From positions 1 to 8,125 of the forward strand of contig JAJAYS010000031.1 of assembly GCA_026786065.1 (NCBI GenBank): DNA of 8,125 nt, given 5' to 3'. Below the pieces are notes generated by a model. The model was not told the origin of the DNA. It searched no databases and saw only the letters and a program-made list of their open reading frames with translations. This DNA comes from Polaromonas sp. Lineage in GTDB: Bacteria > Pseudomonadota > Gammaproteobacteria > Burkholderiales > Burkholderiaceae_C. Within the stretch, counting starts at the first letter, position 1, and every line of letters begins with the position of its first letter. This document shows positions 5,122 to 8,125 of the stretch, piece by piece. Position numbers and translations under genes: made by a program.

Positions 5122-5922
5122 TTAGCGTTTCAAGGCGGGGGCGATGGAGGGGCCGCCCAAGGCGTTGACGACGAGGTACACACCCAGCTCAATGGTGGCG
5201 TCGCTGCCGAAGCCGGGATAGGGGAAGCGCTGCTGCCGGTAGCAGTCGTTCAGGCGCTGCTGCATGCCCCACATCTGGCCGTTGGAGACGCGGTAAGCCG
5301 GCCAGGCGCCGAACCCTTTGGCGGCCCCCGGGCTTTTGGTCAGGTTGGGAAGGTCTTGCAGGCGGATTCGCTTGTCGTCTTCAGCGTGGCAGGACGCGCA
5401 TGAAAAATCATGCGAACCAGCACGCTGGAAAAACAGCCGCTTGCCGACTTCGTACATAACTTTTTCCTGTTCGTGCGCTTGCGGCAGTTTGAACTTCATA
5501 TCCCTTGATTCGGCGGCAACCCAAGTGGCCAGCGCAGTAACGTTGGCCTGCTCCCGCTGGCCGAACGGCGTGCTGGCGATTTCGGCGGCGTTGAAGCCCT
5601 GCAGCATCTCCATGCAGCTCACCAGGCGCGACTCCAGATCCTGCACGCGCTGCGTGTCGGCAAAGTAGCGCGGCAACTCGACAAACGCGCCTTTGACGAC
5701 CCCCGGCCCCTTGCCCAAGTCGCATCGGGCGAGCGACTCGGCTTTGGGTCCGCGCTTTTGCGTCCACAGGACTTCGCCCTTGGCTTCGAACAGCTCGGAC
5801 GGGTTGCCGTCTTGCAGCATTGCGCGGTACTGCGCAATGCCGTCGGCCGTGGATGTCTGCGCAAAAGCCGCGCCGCCCATCATGAGAAAAGACAGGGCGA
5901 AAACCCCTCGTGTGTGTTTCAT
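5122..5922 (-). CDS. soxA: SoxA, monohaem c-type cytochrome subunit of SoxXA
   Basis: SoxA is the catalytic partner of SoxX in the periplasm, joining thiosulfate to the SoxYZ carrier. The 266-aa protein starts with a Sec signal (KHTR, hydrophobic core, cleavage after the AFA at 19-21). One haem motif is present, C175-AS-C178-H179. C227 in LNDCYRQQRFPYP is the expected axial Cys ligand, which is a persulfide in studied SoxA proteins. The N-terminal haem domain is kept, but its CxxCH is absent. C67 (ARCDLGKGPG) and C103 (LVSCMEM) remain and probably form a disulfide, as in other monohaem SoxA proteins. I start at the ATG at 5922, which has GAAGG at 5931-5935. An in-frame GTG at 5949 would prefix nine residues to the signal peptide and lacks support. 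A hairpin lies upstream, between soxZ and soxA. Confidence 0.95.
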   Translation of the reverse strand: MKHTRGVFALSFLMMGGAAFAQTSTADGIAQYRAMLQDGNPSELFEAKGEVLWTQKRGPKAESLARCDLGKGPGVVKGAFVELPRYFADTQRVQDLESRLVSCMEMLQGFNAAEIASTPFGQREQANVTALATWVAAESRDMKFKLPQAHEQEKVMYEVGKRLFFQRAGSHDFSCASCHAEDDKRIRLQDLPNLTKSPGAAKGFGAWPAYRVSNGQMWGMQQRLNDCYRQQRFPYPGFGSDATIELGVYLVVNALGGPSIAPALKR

Positions 5923-5930
5923 CGTCAATG

Positions 5931-5935
5931 CCTTC
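5931..5935 (-). promoter_or_regulatory. Ribosome binding site fixing the soxA start
   Basis: On the minus strand GAAGG stands 8 nt before the ATG at 5922, directly before a standard Sec signal peptide. This favours 5922 over the upstream in-frame GTG at 5949. Confidence 0.6.
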
Positions 5936-5954
5936 ACGTTGGTCTGCACTAAAG

Positions 5955-5981
5955 AACCCGGCCCCTGCCAAAGGCGGGGTT
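5955..5981 (-). terminator. Weak terminator-like hairpin in the soxZ-soxA gap
   Basis: On the minus strand AACCCCGCC pairs with GGCCGGGTT over 9 positions with one internal C-C mismatch and a 9-nt loop. CTTTA follows instead of a clean T-run. The left arm overlaps the soxZ stop codon. The outer arms (AACCC and GGGTT) are the same as in the strong hairpin before soxB. It is more likely a leaky attenuator or an mRNA-stabilising/processing structure than a full terminator. Confidence 0.35.
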
Positions 5982-6291
5982 ACGAGACAACCGCTTCGTC
6001 GGTGCGGCTCTCGCCCTTGTTGTCTTTCCAGGTCACGCTGACCTTGTCGCCGGCCTTGGCGCCCTTGACGGTGAACTGCAGGAAAGGGTTTTTGGACACC
6101 GCCGGGCCCCATTCGGCCGTCATGACCGGCTTGCCGTTGAGGCTGGCCGAGACTTCAGAGATGTGCCAGGCCGGAATCACCTTGCCGGCGGCGTCTTTTC
6201 GCTGGCCGGTTTCCATTTCGTGGTTCATCAAAACGCGAACGGTGGCATTGCTGCCAGCAACTTGGGCGCGAATGCGCATCGGATCAGCCAT
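5980..6291 (-). CDS. soxZ: SoxZ, partner subunit of the SoxYZ sulfur carrier
   Basis: SoxZ is an immunoglobulin-like beta-sandwich protein that binds SoxY and helps present the SoxY swinging arm to SoxXA, SoxB and SoxCD in the periplasm. The 103-aa length is typical. Recognisable segments are MRIRAQ near the start, LMNHEMETGQRKD (21-33), IPAWHISEVSASLNG (39-53), and NPFLQFTVKGAKAGDKV (68-84), which precedes VTWKDNKG. There is no signal peptide and no cysteine. In this family SoxZ is exported bound to SoxY, using the Tat signal of SoxY. The start at 6291 has a strong AAGGAG (6299-6304) 7 nt upstream. It lies 42 nt after soxY, consistent with stoichiometric expression of the pair. Confidence 0.97.
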   Translation of the reverse strand: MADPMRIRAQVAGSNATVRVLMNHEMETGQRKDAAGKVIPAWHISEVSASLNGKPVMTAEWGPAVSKNPFLQFTVKGAKAGDKVSVTWKDNKGESRTDEAVVS

Positions 6292-6333
6292 GGTGGAACT
6301 CCTTGAATGTCAGAAACTGGAAATGAATAAAGA

Positions 6334-6798
6334 TCAGCCGCCGCAACCGCCAAGGGTGACCTTGACTTCTTTTTTGGCAAACAGCGCCTTGCCGTCGTTC
6401 ATGATGGCGACCGCGTACACGTCGGACGACTGGCCCATCTTCGCGCGGGTGCCGACATTCGCGTCAATGCTGTCGGTGATGTTGAACATCGCCACCAGCG
6501 CGGACGGGTTCTTCTCGACCAGCAGCAGCATGCTCTTGACGCCAGCCAGCGTGGTGGCTGCCGCCAGCGGAACGACGGCGCCGTTCTCGGCGATGTCGGG
6601 CGCCGTCAGCGTGACGTCTTTGCTTTCGGTCGGCGCGCCGGTTACCTTCAAGGCCTTCAGCACGTCAGCCAGGGTTTTGGCCTCGAATGCGGCCTTGTTG
6701 AATTCGGCAAAGGCGGCCACCGGATAGAGTCCGGCACTGGCGAGCAGTCCGGCCACGACAGCGCTGTGTTTGAGGGTATCGCGACGGGTTTGCATCAT
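6334..6798 (-). CDS. soxY: SoxY, thiosulfate-carrying subunit of SoxYZ
   Basis: SoxY covalently carries the sulfur intermediates of the Sox cycle in the periplasm. The 154-aa protein ends in the diagnostic flexible arm LGGCGG, with C152 as the attachment cysteine and the stop right after the last Gly. The N-terminus TRRDTLKHS followed by a hydrophobic stretch is a Tat signal (R5-R6), with probable cleavage after the AFA at 29-31. This fits export of the folded SoxYZ heterodimer. C152 is the only cysteine. Two adjacent ATG codons (6798 and 6795) are possible starts. AAGGA at 6803-6807 is 4 nt from the first and 7 nt from the second, so the second may be the real one. It follows soxD by 54 nt, with nothing notable in the gap. 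Confidence 0.97.
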   Translation of the reverse strand: MMQTRRDTLKHSAVVAGLLASAGLYPVAAFAEFNKAAFEAKTLADVLKALKVTGAPTESKDVTLTAPDIAENGAVVPLAAATTLAGVKSMLLLVEKNPSALVAMFNITDSIDANVGTRAKMGQSSDVYAVAIMNDGKALFAKKEVKVTLGGCGG

Positions 6799-6852
6799 GG
6801 TTTCCTTGGAAATTGAATTGACAGTTAAATGAAGCGCGCACCGGGAAATGCA

Positions 6853-8007
6853 TTACTTGGCGGCGCCAGCGGCCAGCCAGCCCGCGATGATTTTGGCGTC
6901 GCTCTCCGCCAGGGCCTGAGCCGGCATCGGGATGGCACCCCAGACGCCGCTGCTGCCGCCTTTGATTTTGCCTGCAAGGTAATCCACCTTGCCGGCATGC
7001 CTTTGGGCAATCGCGCTGAACGACGGACCCAGAATTTTGGCGTCCATTGCATGGCAGGCTACGCATCCGCTGCTCTGCATCAGCGCAATGGCGGCTTTGG
7101 CGTCGCCAGCGGCGGCGCTGGCCGTCGCTGGCGCTGCGGTTACGGCTGCGGGCGCCGGCGCAGGCGCTGCGGCCCTCGGGGTCACGCTTTGGGTACCGGC
7201 GCCGACCGCAGTCGGCGCGGCAGCCAAAGCGGCGCCCAGAGACCGCGCCTCGGGGCGGGTCGTGTCGGCGCCGCGCTGCGGCCCTACCAGCCGGTTTTGT
7301 TCGGCCAGATTGCCATGCTGGTTGCGGGCGAAGTCCGGCAGGAACGACGCCACCTTCGGCTCGGTCGCGCAGTCTTTCATGCACGCGACATTTGCGGTGT
7401 CGGCCTTGCTTGCGCCACCGAACTCCTTGCCCGGCCACAACGCGTGGCCGGTGGTCATGCCGTTGCGGTTGGGCATGCGCTTTTGCACGTCGGCAATATT
7501 CTTGTCCGACAGCACAAAGTTGTCCGGAACCACTCCGGCCAGGCTCAGCATGAAGGCCGTCACCGCGTACACCTCTTCGGTGCTGAGGGACTTGGGCTGG
7601 GTCCAGGGCATCGCGCGGTTGATGTAGTCCCAGAGTGTGGAGACGGTCGCCACTTTCATCATGGTCGTGCGCCCGCCAGCGGCATCGCTCAGTTTGGCCG
7701 CCTTGCCGGTTTTGATGTCGTCGGCGGTGGTGCCGCCGATCAGTGGGCTGAACACCTCGTTGGAATCTCCAAAAACGCCGTGGCAGCTGGCGCATTTGCC
7801 TTCCCAGACGTCCTGCCCCTTCGCAACGCTGCCCGAACCTGCGGGCAAACCTTTGAAATCGGCCCGCACGTCGATGTCCCAGGCCTGCACCTCCTTGGGT
7901 GTGGCTGCGCGCCCGACGCCAGGGTATTTGTCGGCCGACTGCGCCAACACCGGCAAGGTGGCAAACAGCAGCCCGGCAACCAGCCACAGCGATTTACAAC
8001 TGAACAT
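6853..8007 (-). CDS. soxD: SoxD, dihaem cytochrome c subunit of sulfur dehydrogenase SoxCD
   Basis: SoxD accepts electrons from the molybdenum subunit SoxC as the SoxCD complex oxidises the sulfane sulfur on SoxY, and passes them to cytochrome c. The 384-aa protein has a Sec signal (hydrophobic 7-22, cleavage near VLA-Q) and two cytochrome c domains. Domain 1 carries C72-AS-C75-H76 and probable Met ligand M133 in RAMPW. Domain 2 carries C315-VA-C318-H319 with M361 in IPMPAQ. Between them are a family-typical segment with a Cys pair (C209, C213) and WPGKEFGG, then a low-complexity Ala/Pro linker at about 255-300. The ATG at 8007 has GAGGT (8013-8017) five nt upstream. It overlaps the soxC reading frame by 14 nt, pointing to translational coupling of the two subunits. 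Confidence 0.96.
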   Translation of the reverse strand: MFSCKSLWLVAGLLFATLPVLAQSADKYPGVGRAATPKEVQAWDIDVRADFKGLPAGSGSVAKGQDVWEGKCASCHGVFGDSNEVFSPLIGGTTADDIKTGKAAKLSDAAGGRTTMMKVATVSTLWDYINRAMPWTQPKSLSTEEVYAVTAFMLSLAGVVPDNFVLSDKNIADVQKRMPNRNGMTTGHALWPGKEFGGASKADTANVACMKDCATEPKVASFLPDFARNQHGNLAEQNRLVGPQRGADTTRPEARSLGAALAAAPTAVGAGTQSVTPRAAAPAPAPAAVTAAPATASAAAGDAKAAIALMQSSGCVACHAMDAKILGPSFSAIAQRHAGKVDYLAGKIKGGSSGVWGAIPMPAQALAESDAKIIAGWLAAGAAK

Positions 8008-8125
8008 TCTTGACCTCGCCGTTTTGCTGGACCAGCCACGATTGAATGGCGTTGTTGTGGTAAATCGAACGGGTCCCGCGAACCGCCCGCAATTGCTTGT
8101 AGGTCGGCTGCACGAAGCCGGTTTC
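7994..8125 (-). CDS. soxC: SoxC, molybdenum subunit of sulfur dehydrogenase (C-terminal fragment)
   Basis: Only the last 43 codons and a TAA stop (7994-7996) are in the window; the gene continues beyond the right edge. The fragment contains ETGFVQPTYKQLRAVRG and IYHNNAIQSWLV, and ends GEVKNVQL. This is the characteristic end of the SoxC Mo-cofactor dimerisation domain, in the sulfite oxidase family. SoxC holds the molybdopterin centre that removes electrons from SoxY-bound sulfane sulfur in the periplasm. The catalytic Mo-binding domain and the Tat signal are outside the window, so their integrity cannot be judged. The last 14 nt overlap the start of soxD. Identity rests on the short C-terminus plus the position directly before soxD. 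Confidence 0.9.
   Translation of the reverse strand, partial: ETGFVQPTYKQLRAVRGTRSIYHNNAIQSWLVQQNGEVKNVQL

Noticed and set aside
4444..5403. A 319-codon open frame on the plus strand opposite soxX and soxA
   Set aside because: Soxes X and A on the minus strand have clear haem motifs and signal peptides. The plus-strand translation has no recognisable domain and is a GC-rich antisense shadow.
7050..7250. Ala/Pro-rich GC-repetitive stretch as a possible DNA repeat
   Set aside because: It encodes the flexible linker between the two cytochrome domains of SoxD; the repetitiveness follows from Ala and Pro codons, not from a repeat element.
6829..8013. A 394-codon open frame on the plus strand opposite soxD
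   Set aside because: It mirrors soxD almost exactly and is kept open by GC bias; the translation is Arg/Gly/His-rich low complexity with no family signature.

Overview
This window is a GC-rich proteobacterial chromosome segment. Gene order, protein sequences and intergenic repeats suggest a betaproteobacterium, most likely of the Comamonadaceae (Rhodoferax/Polaromonas-like). That placement is an inference from recalled sequences, not from a search. No rRNA, tRNA, CRISPR array, transposase or phage gene was seen.

Minus strand, 8125 down to 2616: seven consecutive genes of a thiosulfate/sulfur oxidation (sox) operon, transcribed leftward in the order soxC (only its 3' end is in the window), soxD, soxY, soxZ, soxA, soxX, soxB. 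Together they encode the complete periplasmic Kelly-Friedrich core. SoxXA couples thiosulfate to the cysteine at the SoxY C-terminus, SoxYZ carries the intermediate, SoxB hydrolyses off sulfate, and SoxCD oxidises the remaining sulfane sulfur. With SoxCD present, the pathway is expected to oxidise thiosulfate fully to sulfate without storing sulfur globules. The genes are closely packed: soxC and soxD overlap by 14 nt, and the other gaps run from 15 to 88 nt. The soxX-soxB gap contains a well-formed intrinsic terminator facing the same way as the operon. The soxZ-soxA gap contains a weaker, similar hairpin.

Plus strand, 354 to 2588: three genes converge on the sox operon. They are a 2OG-Fe(II) dioxygenase of the 2OG-Fe_Oxy_2 type, a hotdog-fold acyl-CoA thioesterase of the 4-hydroxybenzoyl-CoA thioesterase type, and a PurU-like formyltetrahydrofolate deformylase. 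The first two are 14 nt apart and probably co-transcribed. The PurU-like gene is unusual: the catalytic Asn is replaced by Lys, several other near-invariant positions are changed, and it has no good start codon in frame. It ends 27 nt from the end of soxB.

Left end, 1 to 353: no convincing gene. The stretch holds a degenerate copy of what looks like a dispersed Comamonadaceae intergenic repeat (about 101-160) and a pair of inverted pyrimidine/purine-rich arms (204-317), the kind of material found in intergenic repeat islands.

Most of the window is a known system. The points most worth a second look are the altered PurU active site and start, the terminator inside the sox operon, the lipobox on SoxX, and the orphan dioxygenase-thioesterase pair.
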